Part shown: piece by piece, positions 26,273 to 33,937 of the stretch
How the letters are laid out: every line of letters begins with the position of its first letter
Position numbering within the stretch: position 1 is the first letter of the stretch
DNA from: an uncultured Gimesia sp.
GTDB lineage: Bacteria; Planctomycetota; Planctomycetia; Planctomycetales; Planctomycetaceae
Length of the DNA: 43,004 nucleotides
Reading direction: 5' to 3'
NCBI RefSeq assembly: GCF_937910335.1
Contig: NZ_CALEMX010000442.1
Location: forward strand, 1 to 43,004
The notes under the pieces: generated by a model
Database searches by the model: none
Told to the model about the DNA's origin: nothing
Seen by the model: only the letters and a program-made list of their open reading frames with translations
Translations under genes and position numbers: made by a program

Positions 26273-27550
26273 TTACTTTCCCTTTTTCCACTGATGATGA
26301 TAGTTTGTGCCGCGGCCTGCTCTGGTGTGCGCGTCGGTGTTTAGATCCCAGCGGCCCTGATTTTCTTCTACGTTTTCCCCCGCCTGATATGTCAATGTAT
26401 CGGCTGAGGTCCATTCATCCAGCCATTCGTCTTGAAAATACAGGGGGATGCCCAACATCCACTTCATCCCCTGGGTAATCGATAAACAACCCGCCAGCAT
26501 GATCAACATCACAATCGCCAGTACAGGCAAGAGTGGGCCAAAATGGCAAATGCGCTCGGCCAAGGGCCAGATTTTTGGCCAGCCTAACAGGACCAGTAAT
26601 GCTCCCAAACTGAGGTAAGGTCCGAAGGGAATTTCACGTGATCGTTTGAAAAAGATAGAGAAAGCTACCACCGCCAGCGCACAGAGAGGTGAAATGACAA
26701 ACACGGTAACCGTCGCCTGCCACCCCAGAAAGCTGCCGATGACCGCCATCAAAATCACATCACCAAAGCCCATCGCTTCCTGACGTAACGTCCATTGACC
26801 GATGATACGAACGGCCCAGACAATGCCGCCTCCCACAACTATTCCTACTAGACTGACAGCCAATCCATGCAGGTGCGGGTATTGAGCCACCCACAAAGGT
26901 ACTTTCTCGACCACAAAAAAACTGCGATACTGTTCCGGAAAATAGACACCCAGTAAGCGGACTATCGATGGTTCCTGAAACCAGACCGGCACCAAATACA
27001 ACATGCCAAACAGAAAGGAGCCGACAACGCCAATGAACAGGGCCGGCATCGTGGCGCCATCGGGAATAATTTTGAGGTCGAAGTCAATGAAGGTGGCGAC
27101 CATCAATGATTCGATCAGTACCAGATGAAATGCAAAACGCAGGTTGAGCAGCATGACCGGTGTCAGCCAGGAGTTGACTGCGAGCGGATCTGGTGCATAC
27201 GCGGAAAACAGTCCGCTTTGTTGTAGAGTGGCCTGACCACTCAAGGGAACTTCTGCGCAATAGAGCAAGACAAAGATGACGCCGTTCAAGAGTTCGACTA
27301 ACGCTTCGCGGTGCGATCGTCTGTAGGATAAGTTCGAATTCCGAGAGCGCGAGAGATAGACGCCGATTATGGGAATATGATAACGAGACCCGAGATGACG
27401 TAGTCTACGGCCGACGCGTTTCCAGGCAGCCCCGACTTTTTCTTCGCGAGGAAGTTCTTCGATACAAATATTGACGATCCGTCCCAGGAATGCTCCCAGC
27501 AGAAACAGCAGCACAAGCATGAGATTCGGATCAATGCCAAACGGGGTCAT
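26273..27550 (-). CDS. A24-family prepilin peptidase-like membrane protein
   Basis: A 425-residue inner-membrane aspartic protease of the type IV prepilin peptidase class (PilD/TadV). The catalytic aspartates are in VATFIDFDLKIIPDGA (D156/D158, with the I-P-D at 162-164) and in the signature GFGD at 261-264 (EAMGFGDVILMAVIGSFLG). About eight helices are predicted. The zinc-binding CxxC pairs of the PilD N-terminal domain are absent; a basic loop rich in Arg (about 38-80) replaces them. A hydrophilic tail of about 55 residues follows the last helix. It starts 24 bases after aroK, which is an unusual place. Its substrates would be pilins or pseudopilins, including those of the many planctomycete DUF1559 proteins (inference). 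Confidence 0.87.
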   Translation of the reverse strand: MTPFGIDPNLMLVLLFLLGAFLGRIVNICIEELPREEKVGAAWKRVGRRLRHLGSRYHIPIIGVYLSRSRNSNLSYRRSHREALVELLNGVIFVLLYCAEVPLSGQATLQQSGLFSAYAPDPLAVNSWLTPVMLLNLRFAFHLVLIESLMVATFIDFDLKIIPDGATMPALFIGVVGSFLFGMLYLVPVWFQEPSIVRLLGVYFPEQYRSFFVVEKVPLWVAQYPHLHGLAVSLVGIVVGGGIVWAVRIIGQWTLRQEAMGFGDVILMAVIGSFLGWQATVTVFVISPLCALAVVAFSIFFKRSREIPFGPYLSLGALLVLLGWPKIWPLAERICHFGPLLPVLAIVMLIMLAGCLSITQGMKWMLGIPLYFQDEWLDEWTSADTLTYQAGENVEENQGRWDLNTDAHTRAGRGTNYHHQWKKGK

Positions 27551-27574
27551 GTTCAGGAAAACTTTCGTCGTGTA

Positions 27575-28102
27575 TTAAGGAGTGAAATCCAGCGCGTCTG
27601 TTATTTCATCGACGATCTGGAGAATCGTTTTGGAATCGGTATCGACGGTAATGCTGGTGCATGCCTGATAAATGGGTTCACGCTGATCGAGCAGTTTCTG
27701 TATTTCTTCGCGTTGGGAAGCACTGGAAGTGAGTGCGGGCCGACGAGTGGTTGTTGAAACATCGAGTGACACGCGCTGCTCTAAAACGTTGACGTCGGCT
27801 TTCAGCCAGACGACTGGTCCGGCGTCTTGAACTTCCTGGCGCGTTTCTGTATTCAGGATGGCTCCGCCCCCCGCGGCAATGATTAACTTGTCTCGTCTGA
27901 GTAAACTCTGCATCACCGTGCGTTCCAGCTGGCGAAAGTGCGTTTCCCCTTCGTCGGCAAAGATCTGTGATATCGACTTTCCGGCTGCCCGTTCGATTTC
28001 ATCGTCGGCATCGATCCAGGAAAAGCTTAAGCGTTCGGCTAAGGGCGCAGCTACGCTACTCTTCCCGCTGCCCCGGTATCCTATTAGTGTGATGACCGTC
28101 AT
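27575..28102 (-). CDS. aroK: Shikimate kinase
   Basis: A 175-residue P-loop enzyme that phosphorylates shikimate with ATP. Walker A is GYRGSGKSS (8-16). Substrate residues are D32/D34 in WIDADDEIER, R57 in ETHFRQLE, and GGG at 78-80. The lid has TRRPALTS. A GGGAA-type ribosome-binding site precedes the ATG. It lies 11 bases after aroDE on the same strand, so the shikimate steps are co-transcribed. Confidence 0.96.
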   Translation of the reverse strand: MTVITLIGYRGSGKSSVAAPLAERLSFSWIDADDEIERAAGKSISQIFADEGETHFRQLERTVMQSLLRRDKLIIAAGGGAILNTETRQEVQDAGPVVWLKADVNVLEQRVSLDVSTTTRRPALTSSASQREEIQKLLDQREPIYQACTSITVDTDSKTILQIVDEITDALDFTP

Positions 28103-28113
28103 AAGCGATTCCC

Positions 28114-29610
28114 TTAGAGTTTTCCGACTGCGGAAATTCCTGTCCGCAGTGTTTTTCGCATAACTTCCAAAGGAGGTTCTTTCCCGGTAAAGAGCTGGTA
28201 TTGTGCAGCTGCCTGTCTCACAAACATTTCGATTCCTGAAACGGTTTTACAGTTTCTTTCGCGCGACTGTTTGAGGAGCAGTGTATTTTCCGGATTATAA
28301 ACGGTATCAAAGACGAGCATATCGTCGTGCATAAAGTTTTGCGGAAACGGAGTTTCATTGACATTCGGGTACATGCCGACAGAGGTGCCATTAATCAGAA
28401 CGTCATAAAAACTGCTTCCCCGATTTTCCCAGGAAGAGTAAGCACATCCCAGTTCGGTTGCCAGTTTTTCTCCCCGTTTGCGACTACGATTGGAAACGGT
28501 TAGAGCACCTCCGGCATTGACCACCCCGGCTCCAATAGCCTGTGAGACTCCGCCGGCCCCTAACAATAGAACCTGCTTACCATTTATGGGATCTCCGGTT
28601 GCTGTTCCTTGCGGATCGAGTCCGAGTCGAATGCTGTCGAGGGCGGCATTGTAATCGGTATTGCGTGCTTGCCAGGCGTTATTCTGATCACGAATGAGTG
28701 TGTTGGCTACTCCCATACTTTCTGATGCATCATCGGCATTTTCGGCCAGTTTGAGTGCGCCTGCTTTATGTGGAATCGTAACGCTATAACCTTGCACATT
28801 CAGCCATTCAAACTCCTGCAGAGTTTCAGTCAATCTGTCTTTGGGCACGCGGAAGGGCAGGTAGACGGCATCAATTTTATCGTGACGAAACGCAAAATTG
28901 TGAATCAAGGGGCTCAAACTATGGGCAATGGGATCACCGACCACGCCGTACACGGCTGTTTCCGGACCGATCTGGTCATAACCATATATCTTGGTCATTT
29001 CTGAAAATGATAATTGCCCCGGCGCCAGTTCTCTTTCACGACTGAATGTCGCGTAAGTAAAGGGTGCGCCATATTTGCCGCACAGGATCCGACTGATTAC
29101 ACCATATTCCCCCATACAGAAACCAATCGTAGGCACCTTGGCATTGGCGACCAGCTTCAAAATTCGTATCGAATCTTCGGGAGAGTTGGCCATTGTAACC
29201 AGCTTGACGATGTCGGGATCTTTCTTACAGAGCGATGCGTGAATGTCTTCAAGGTTATCAGGTGTTTCATCAAAATTGTGATGACTGATAATGCGTTTGG
29301 TTTTGCCATATCGCGGAATCTGATCGGCGATATCTTCTTCCAGATCGACATACTCGACTTCGGAAACGATGGCCGTCCTTAATACGGCCAGCCTTTGTTC
29401 TTCGGAACGGTTCCAGCGTCCTTTATCTGCCGGTCTGCGGCAGGTAATGACGACGGGTGTGGGACGATCTTTAATGAGACGATCCACATCGGCGGGCCTT
29501 GCGATCCAATCCAGGCGCAACTCCACCAGTTCCGCTCCTTTTTCTGCCAGAGCGCGGTGTTCCATCTTCACCATTTTGTGTCGGGTTCGACCGATGCTGA
29601 CACAAATCAT
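28114..29610 (-). CDS. aroDE: Fused 3-dehydroquinate dehydratase (type I) / shikimate dehydrogenase
   Basis: A 498-residue bifunctional enzyme for steps three and four of the shikimate pathway. Residues about 1-210 are a type I dehydroquinase: the catalytic His is in ISHHNFDETP (H111) and the Schiff-base Lys is K136 in DPDIVKLVTMA. Residues about 218-495 are AroE: substrate site SLSPLIHN (231-238), catalytic Lys in SVTIPHKAGA (K282), NTDYNA with the partner Asp, and the NADP loop LLLGAGGVSQAIG (348-360). Such fusions are known in plants, Chlamydiae and Planctomycetes. AGAAGGA 10 bases before the ATG fits the start. It heads a series with aroK and the prepilin peptidase. Confidence 0.95.
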   Translation of the reverse strand: MICVSIGRTRHKMVKMEHRALAEKGAELVELRLDWIARPADVDRLIKDRPTPVVITCRRPADKGRWNRSEEQRLAVLRTAIVSEVEYVDLEEDIADQIPRYGKTKRIISHHNFDETPDNLEDIHASLCKKDPDIVKLVTMANSPEDSIRILKLVANAKVPTIGFCMGEYGVISRILCGKYGAPFTYATFSRERELAPGQLSFSEMTKIYGYDQIGPETAVYGVVGDPIAHSLSPLIHNFAFRHDKIDAVYLPFRVPKDRLTETLQEFEWLNVQGYSVTIPHKAGALKLAENADDASESMGVANTLIRDQNNAWQARNTDYNAALDSIRLGLDPQGTATGDPINGKQVLLLGAGGVSQAIGAGVVNAGGALTVSNRSRKRGEKLATELGCAYSSWENRGSSFYDVLINGTSVGMYPNVNETPFPQNFMHDDMLVFDTVYNPENTLLLKQSRERNCKTVSGIEMFVRQAAAQYQLFTGKEPPLEVMRKTLRTGISAVGKL

Positions 29611-29749
29611 TGATCTATTTCATCCTTCTATATTGAACAGTCCTGGCTGCGAATCAGCACAAAAGCCTTGCGCTACCCTGCAGATAGACTAATTTATCGA
29701 CAAAGAGAGTCCACAGTGTAACCAAAATCCTGATTCAATGGAATTAACG

Positions 29750-29791
29750 TTGACATCAAGTTACAATCTAGTTACGTTACTTATTAGTAAC
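29750..29791 (+). promoter_or_regulatory. Promoter with overlapping inverted repeat, SRPBCC-ArsR operon
   Basis: TTGACA (29750-29755) is 17 bases from TACGTT (29773-29778). The latter runs into GTTACT-TATT-AGTAAC (29776-29791), a 6-bp-arm inverted repeat. ArsR proteins typically bind such repeats over the -10 region, so this is a plausible site of autorepression by the downstream ArsR-type gene. Confidence 0.45.
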
Positions 29792-29827
29792 ATTTAAATA
29801 GGGCTGGTTTTTCGAAGGAGAACCAAG

Positions 29828-30259
29828 ATGAATTTAGAGGAATTGATGCTGAATGTAGATCAGCAAATCGTGATTAATGCCCCAGTGGCTGCTGTTTTTG
29901 AAGGGATGTTGAAACGACTCGCTGAGGAGAATGTTCGACCGGATGGCGTACCGATGCCGATGGTTTTAGAGCGCCGGCCCGGCGGTCGCTGGTATCGAGA
30001 TCTGGGTGAGAATAGTGGTCACCTTTGGGGATTCGTGCAGGTCATCAAGGCTCCTCATATTCTGGAGATTTGTGGTCCGCTGTTTATGTCGTATCCTGTA
30101 TCGGGTCATCTGCAAATTCGGCTGGAAGAAATTCCTGAAGGGACGCGAGTCTCATTGCGACATCGAGCACTGGGGCAGATTGAAGAAGCCCATCGAGAGG
30201 GTGTGACACAAGGTTGGGAGCATTATCTGAATGCGATCAAAACAGACAGTGAAGCGTAG
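29828..30259 (+). CDS. SRPBCC (START/AHSA1-like) domain protein
   Basis: A 143-residue single-domain protein. The helix-grip fold is marked by QQIVINAPVAAVFEGMLKRL at the N-terminus, the PGGRWYRDLGENSGHLWGFV beta-hairpin, and a C-terminal helix HREGVTQGWEHYLNAIKTD. AHSA1/CalC-type members bind hydrophobic ligands; the ligand is unknown. GAAGGAG 7 bases before the ATG is a good ribosome-binding site. The ArsR-type regulator follows after 81 bases, a pairing common in bacteria, with DinB further on. Confidence 0.85.
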   Translation: MNLEELMLNVDQQIVINAPVAAVFEGMLKRLAEENVRPDGVPMPMVLERRPGGRWYRDLGENSGHLWGFVQVIKAPHILEICGPLFMSYPVSGHLQIRLEEIPEGTRVSLRHRALGQIEEAHREGVTQGWEHYLNAIKTDSEA

Positions 30260-30340
30260 TCGAAATCGAGAGTCAGTGCAGGGATTGCCGACTGTTAAAC
30301 AGAGCAGATGTGAAACAGTGGATTTTAAACGGAAGTAAAT

Positions 30341-30679
30341 ATGATGTCAGACCCATTGGACGTTGTCTGGAAAGCACTTTCAGATTCCACGCGTCGCGCG
30401 ATTCTGGACTTTCTCCGCGAAGGTCCACAGAAGACAACCGCCATCGTGGACCAGTTTCCTGCGCTTTCACGTTTTGGTGTAATGAAACATCTGGATGTAT
30501 TGCGTGAAGCGGGACTTGTGAATACGCGGGAAGAGGGACGTTTTCGGGTGAATTCCATTAACGTCATTCCCATTCGGCAGATTTACGAACGCTGGGTCAG
30601 TCGTTATGAAGAGATCTGGGCCAGCCAACTTACGGGCCTGAAAAAATCACTGGAATCAGAAACCAGAAAACGGAAATAA
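30341..30679 (+). CDS. ArsR-family winged-helix transcriptional regulator
   Basis: A 112-residue regulator with the compact ArsR winged helix. It has DVVWKALSDSTRRAILDFLREGPQKTTAIVDQF, the recognition helix in ALSRFGVMKHLDVLREAGLV and the wing NTREEGRFRVNSINV. No metal-binding Cys cluster is seen, so it is likely of the SdpR/YczG-like type that pairs with SRPBCC proteins. ATGATG at 30341-30346 leaves two neighbouring start choices. Likely target: the inverted repeat at 29776-29791. Confidence 0.92.
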   Translation: MMSDPLDVVWKALSDSTRRAILDFLREGPQKTTAIVDQFPALSRFGVMKHLDVLREAGLVNTREEGRFRVNSINVIPIRQIYERWVSRYEEIWASQLTGLKKSLESETRKRK

Positions 30680-30695
30680 ATGGCACGTGCCATTT
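30678..30695. promoter_or_regulatory. Perfect 18-bp palindrome at the end of the ArsR gene
   Basis: AAATGGCACGTGCCATTT is its own reverse complement, overlaps the ArsR stop codon and is followed by TTG. As RNA it can form a 7-bp stem with an ACGT loop and a short U tail. It is either a weak terminator or an operator for the dinB-like gene 54 bases downstream. Confidence 0.5.
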
Positions 30696-30748
30696 TTGTT
30701 GAGTACGATCATTATAAAACGCGTTTTTACATACAGGAGAAATGAACC

Positions 30749-31237
30749 ATGAATACCATCGACTTTATCAAGAACGGCCTGGAGAGTAGTAAACAGTTCG
30801 CCTGCATGCTACTGGACGACATGCGCGAGACCCCTTTCGTGGAATCTACACCTGGCGGAAATCATCCGCTCTGGATCCTGGGCCATCTTGCGGTGAGTGA
30901 ATCGTTTCTGCTGGATCAATGTCTGCAGGGAAAGCCAAATCGTTTTCCGGAACTTGCAGAACTGTTTGGAGCAGGCACGACGCCGAATACTGATCCGGAA
31001 AACTATCCGACTTATGACGAACTCCGACCTAAGTTCGATGCAATCCGCGAAGACTCTCTGGCTTATCTAGAGCAACTTACCGACGACGATCTGGATAAAG
31101 CCAGCCATCATACCGAGAACCCGTTCTTCTCGACGGTTGGCAATTGTTATTTAGCAATGATCATGCACGTTATGAATCACGCGGGTACCGTGACCGCGGC
31201 CCGCCATGCTGCTGGGAAACCGCCTTTGATGATGTGA
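30749..31237 (+). CDS. DinB-family (four-helix) protein
   Basis: A 162-residue protein of the DinB/DUF664/YfiT-like superfamily. The three metal-binding His residues expected for this fold are H in NHPLWILGHLAVSE, and H in MHVMNHAGTVTAARH near the C-terminus. The family includes thiol-dependent transferases and stress-induced proteins; the exact reaction is unknown. AGGAG precedes the ATG. Sharing a strand with the SRPBCC and ArsR genes suggests one small regulated unit. Confidence 0.85.
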   Translation: MNTIDFIKNGLESSKQFACMLLDDMRETPFVESTPGGNHPLWILGHLAVSESFLLDQCLQGKPNRFPELAELFGAGTTPNTDPENYPTYDELRPKFDAIREDSLAYLEQLTDDDLDKASHHTENPFFSTVGNCYLAMIMHVMNHAGTVTAARHAAGKPPLMM

Positions 31238-31301
31238 TGTGATTGTGTGCGAGTCTGATAGCAAAAGCAAAACGGGCGGGTAAATATGGTTTTTATGCTA
31301 C

Positions 31302-31328
31302 CACGAAAGGCACGAAAATCACGAAATA
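31302..31328 (+). repeat. Three tandem 9-base units CACGAAANN
   Basis: CACGAAAGG, CACGAAAAT and CACGAAATA stand head to tail between the dinB-like gene and the next convergent gene. Seven of nine positions are identical in all three. Confidence 0.6.
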
Positions 31329-31438
31329 AAATGATCCTGTTCCGAACTTAACATTTTCGGGATCGGCGGGTACGAATCATCTTCAGGGCTTACGCTTGCG
31401 TGTCACCAACCTGTGAATCAACTCATCACGCGGGATGG

Positions 31439-32074
31439 CTAATCTTCCAGTTTCCAGACGTTAAGGTCGTCGAGATTGAGTGAATCGCCTTTCATGATAA
31501 ATCGGTAGCCGGTTTTGTTGGTATCGAGAGAGGAATGCTGTCCTTCGACTTTCAAGCCGCAGTCGATTTGGGCGACGACTTTATCTCCCTGCATTTCCAG
31601 TTGCAGTGTGTACCATTTGCCGGGGTCTAATTTCCCCTTGGCCTGCGCTAACGTAATGGGCTTTGATTTTGGATCTCTCTTGTTTTTGTCGGTCCGCAGA
31701 ATCATGCCTGATTTGTCGACGATAATGCGGAACAGATGCCCCTTCTGATGATTCAGGCTCACATGAAAGAATTTGCTGTCCTTGAGCTGGAATGAGCAGC
31801 GGATGATGGAATTCCGATTCGGCAATTTCCAGGTCAACACGGCGGCGTGTTTGTCTGCTTGCAATTCCTTACCCGTGAGCACTCCCTCTGTAACCTTCCA
31901 TTCCCCCTTATTCGCTGCCCATTTTTTGCTGAGTTTATTGTGCTTGAAGGAATCGGACTGAGTTGGTTTTCCGGTCTTCGCCAGAACGGACGCGATCTCC
32001 GCATTCTTATCAGCCATCAACAGATTCGGAACCATGAATGTGAAGGAGAGGCAGAGGTACGAAGTGTATTTCAT
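31439..32074 (-). CDS. Secreted LamG/DUF1080-like protein
   Basis: A 211-residue protein with a signal peptide (SYLCLSFTFMVPNLLMA) and one jelly-roll-type domain. It shows KKWAANKGEWKVTEGVLTGK, IIRCSFQLKDSKFFHVSLN, DPGKWYTLQLEMQGDKVVAQIDCG and a closing DDLNVWKLED. The pattern 'mixture-W-x-V-x-D/E-G-V-L-x-G-K' is that of the 3-keto-disaccharide hydrolase-like/DUF1080 family found in great numbers in planctomycetes. That suggests extracellular glycan binding or hydrolysis. No catalytic residues can be named. Confidence 0.75.
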   Translation of the reverse strand: MKYTSYLCLSFTFMVPNLLMADKNAEIASVLAKTGKPTQSDSFKHNKLSKKWAANKGEWKVTEGVLTGKELQADKHAAVLTWKLPNRNSIIRCSFQLKDSKFFHVSLNHQKGHLFRIIVDKSGMILRTDKNKRDPKSKPITLAQAKGKLDPGKWYTLQLEMQGDKVVAQIDCGLKVEGQHSSLDTNKTGYRFIMKGDSLNLDDLNVWKLED

Positions 32075-32532
32075 CTCAAGAGGTACTTTCTAGTTGGTAA
32101 TTGAGTTGACTTTGGAACCCGCGGCACTTCTGCCTGGAGGATTTGCGAAAGAAAGAGTCTTTCGAGTGTGAGTCTATCAACTTTCAGGAGCTGATGAACA
32201 ATCTGCCTATTCTATTATTTGTCAGAGGCAACAACAAGAACGCTCACAAGATTAAAACAATGCCAACTCGTACTAATTTTTTGCAACGGCAAGCGAAAAA
32301 GGAGATTACTACTCCTGCACCCACCTTTTACCACCCGTCGGAGGTAGAATAATTTGATGATTTTCTAGATTTCCTCAACGGATTAACTAAGATACATATC
32401 GTGTGAATTCGAATCGACCATGTTATGGTGGTGCCCACATATTTTCTCAGTTAAGTATCTATTCGAGACCATTGATTCGAAGTGAAACTTGGGGACTGAT
32501 ACTCTTTCGCCCCATTGAAAAGGAAAGTGAAT
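32075..32532. other. Intergenic region between divergent secreted-protein genes
   Basis: About 460 bases without a believable gene. It contains a perfect inverted repeat, CGAAAGA (32146-32152) and TCTTTCG (32158-32164), with a 5-base loop. An open frame from a TTG at 32143 has no ribosome-binding site or family resemblance. Promoters for both flanking genes must be here but were not resolved. Confidence 0.4.
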
Positions 32533-33627
32533 ATGATTCATCAGGGAACTCCGTCTAGACGTCTCATATTTTGCGCCTGTATTACCACTCTCTTGCTGGT
32601 GGGGTTTGCCCTGCCACTGTCTATACGTGGGGAACAAAACAAGAAAGCAGCGGAGGAAACTTCCAAAGCTGCCATTTCTCAAAACGATGTGGTTCAGGAT
32701 CTGATTCGGGATGTGAAAAAAAATGAGAAATTGTATGCTGATTTGAAACTAAGCCTGATCAGCGTCTACGAAAAATTTCCTAAACCGGCTGACATCAACA
32801 AACAGATTCAAACCGAGACGGACATCGTCATTGATCTGCAGGGTGAGAAATTTCGCTCAGAATTTAAATCGAACGGTCGTGGAACCGTTCAGAATTTTGT
32901 GGGAACAGAGAATTATACTATCAGTATCAACGACGAAAATATTGATGTCTTTGATGGAAATACATTTCGCAAATTCTGGGCGTTTGATCATATACCAGAC
33001 AAGAAAGACAAGCCTCGAAGGACAATGAGCCGTGGTGAAATTTCTGGTGAGATACCAAGCGTATCGAATCTAGCGCGCCCACATATGTTTCTACGTGGGA
33101 CCGGAGGGCCGCGCGTTCCCCTCTCAACATATCTGGAAGGAGCCAGAGCGATCACAGCCTACCCAGGTTCGGGTGCGGACATGCACCATATGTACTTCGA
33201 AAAAAAGATTCTGGGCAATGAGGAATTTCAGGGCCTGCAATGTATCAAGGTCCAGATGGAATGGATCGGCTCGAAGGGAAAACCAGTTAGCAGAAACGAA
33301 ATCTGGCTGGCCAGTGACCGGAATTTGATTCCCGTGCGTATATTACATTACAAGTACCACAGGTCAAAAGAAATTCCCACCACAGAATTCAGAGTCGATG
33401 CATGGAAGGAACTGTGTCCCGGCGTCTGGTTTCCCATGAAAGCACATAGGGACCAGTATCATTCACTGTCTAAAAAACCAACAGACAAACGGGAATTATC
33501 GTGGCGTGTTTTGTATGACGTCAAAAGTATCACACTTGATCCGCCACAACGAGCGCCCCATGTCTTCACAAAACTGGACTTCCCAAAAGGAACTACAGTC
33601 GACGGCTTGAACGTGCCCGGCAGATAG
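32533..33627 (+). CDS. Secreted protein of unknown function (LolA-like beta-rich)
   Basis: A 364-residue protein with a signal peptide (LIFCACITTLLLVGFALPLSIRG). The mature part has an N-terminal helical stretch (VQDLIRDVKKNEKLYADLKLSLISVYEKF) and then repeated beta-strand pairs with Tyr/Phe, such as IVIDLQGEKFRSEFKSNGRG and NEIWLASDRNLIPVRILHYK. This is like outer-membrane-lipoprotein-sorting (LolA/LolB-type) folds used for many planctomycete secreted proteins. An upstream TTG at 32515 would add 6 residues; the ATG with AAGGA 8 bases before it is preferred. Function unknown. Confidence 0.75.
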   Translation: MIHQGTPSRRLIFCACITTLLLVGFALPLSIRGEQNKKAAEETSKAAISQNDVVQDLIRDVKKNEKLYADLKLSLISVYEKFPKPADINKQIQTETDIVIDLQGEKFRSEFKSNGRGTVQNFVGTENYTISINDENIDVFDGNTFRKFWAFDHIPDKKDKPRRTMSRGEISGEIPSVSNLARPHMFLRGTGGPRVPLSTYLEGARAITAYPGSGADMHHMYFEKKILGNEEFQGLQCIKVQMEWIGSKGKPVSRNEIWLASDRNLIPVRILHYKYHRSKEIPTTEFRVDAWKELCPGVWFPMKAHRDQYHSLSKKPTDKRELSWRVLYDVKSITLDPPQRAPHVFTKLDFPKGTTVDGLNVPGR

Positions 33628-33735
33628 CAGGTCAAGAAGGATTTAGACAAAACACGGCCACAGGAATAACAGGGCGACTAAAGTCTTCCATTATCAAGGG
33701 AAGAAAGCGGCATTACAGTCTCTTCGATTGTTGAA

Positions 33736-33774
33736 AATGTTGCTGATTGTCTCTGAACAGTTTCCAGCAACATT
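33736..33774 (+). promoter_or_regulatory. Perfect 10-bp-stem hairpin
   Basis: AATGTTGCTG (33736-33745) pairs with CAGCAACATT (33765-33774) across a 19-base loop. It is not followed by a T-run, so it is not a standard terminator. It could end the upstream transcript or structure the leader of the downstream gene. Confidence 0.5.
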
Positions 33775-33823
33775 CCAGTGGCTGAATTGATCGCCTTTGG
33801 GCTTCGCATTTATCGCTTTATAA

Positions 33824-33878
33824 ATGTATGATGTGCGTCGAAACGCGCATTCCTGCATAGGAACGCACATTCATACAT
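33824..33878 (+). promoter_or_regulatory. Long nested hairpin before the GH63-like gene
   Basis: ATGTATGATGTGCGT (33824-33838) pairs with ACGCACATTCATACAT (33863-33878) with a single bulged base. Its 24-base loop holds a second stem, TTCCT/AGGAA around GCAT (extended by GCG/CGC with a 2-base bulge). It ends 60 bases before the preferred ATG. Confidence 0.5.
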
Positions 33879-33937
33879 CTCACAAATTTATGAGGCGTGT
33901 CTGCCTCTCACTAAATATTGAAATAGCTGGAACATTT

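Larger units (their letters stand above)
33628..33937 (+). other. Hairpin-rich leader of the glycoside hydrolase gene
   Basis: A 310-base gap with two strong inverted repeats, listed separately. The open frame of the hydrolase runs back to an ATG at 33824, but the segment 33824-33937 coincides with the second hairpin and has no family-like sequence, so it is treated as non-coding. No promoter was resolved. Confidence 0.5.

Noticed and set aside
31302-31328. CRISPR-like repeats
   Set aside because: Units are 9 bases with no spacers, so this is a simple tandem repeat.
33824-33937. N-terminal extension of the GH63-like protein
   Set aside because: The segment coincides with a hairpin and resembles no family N-terminus.
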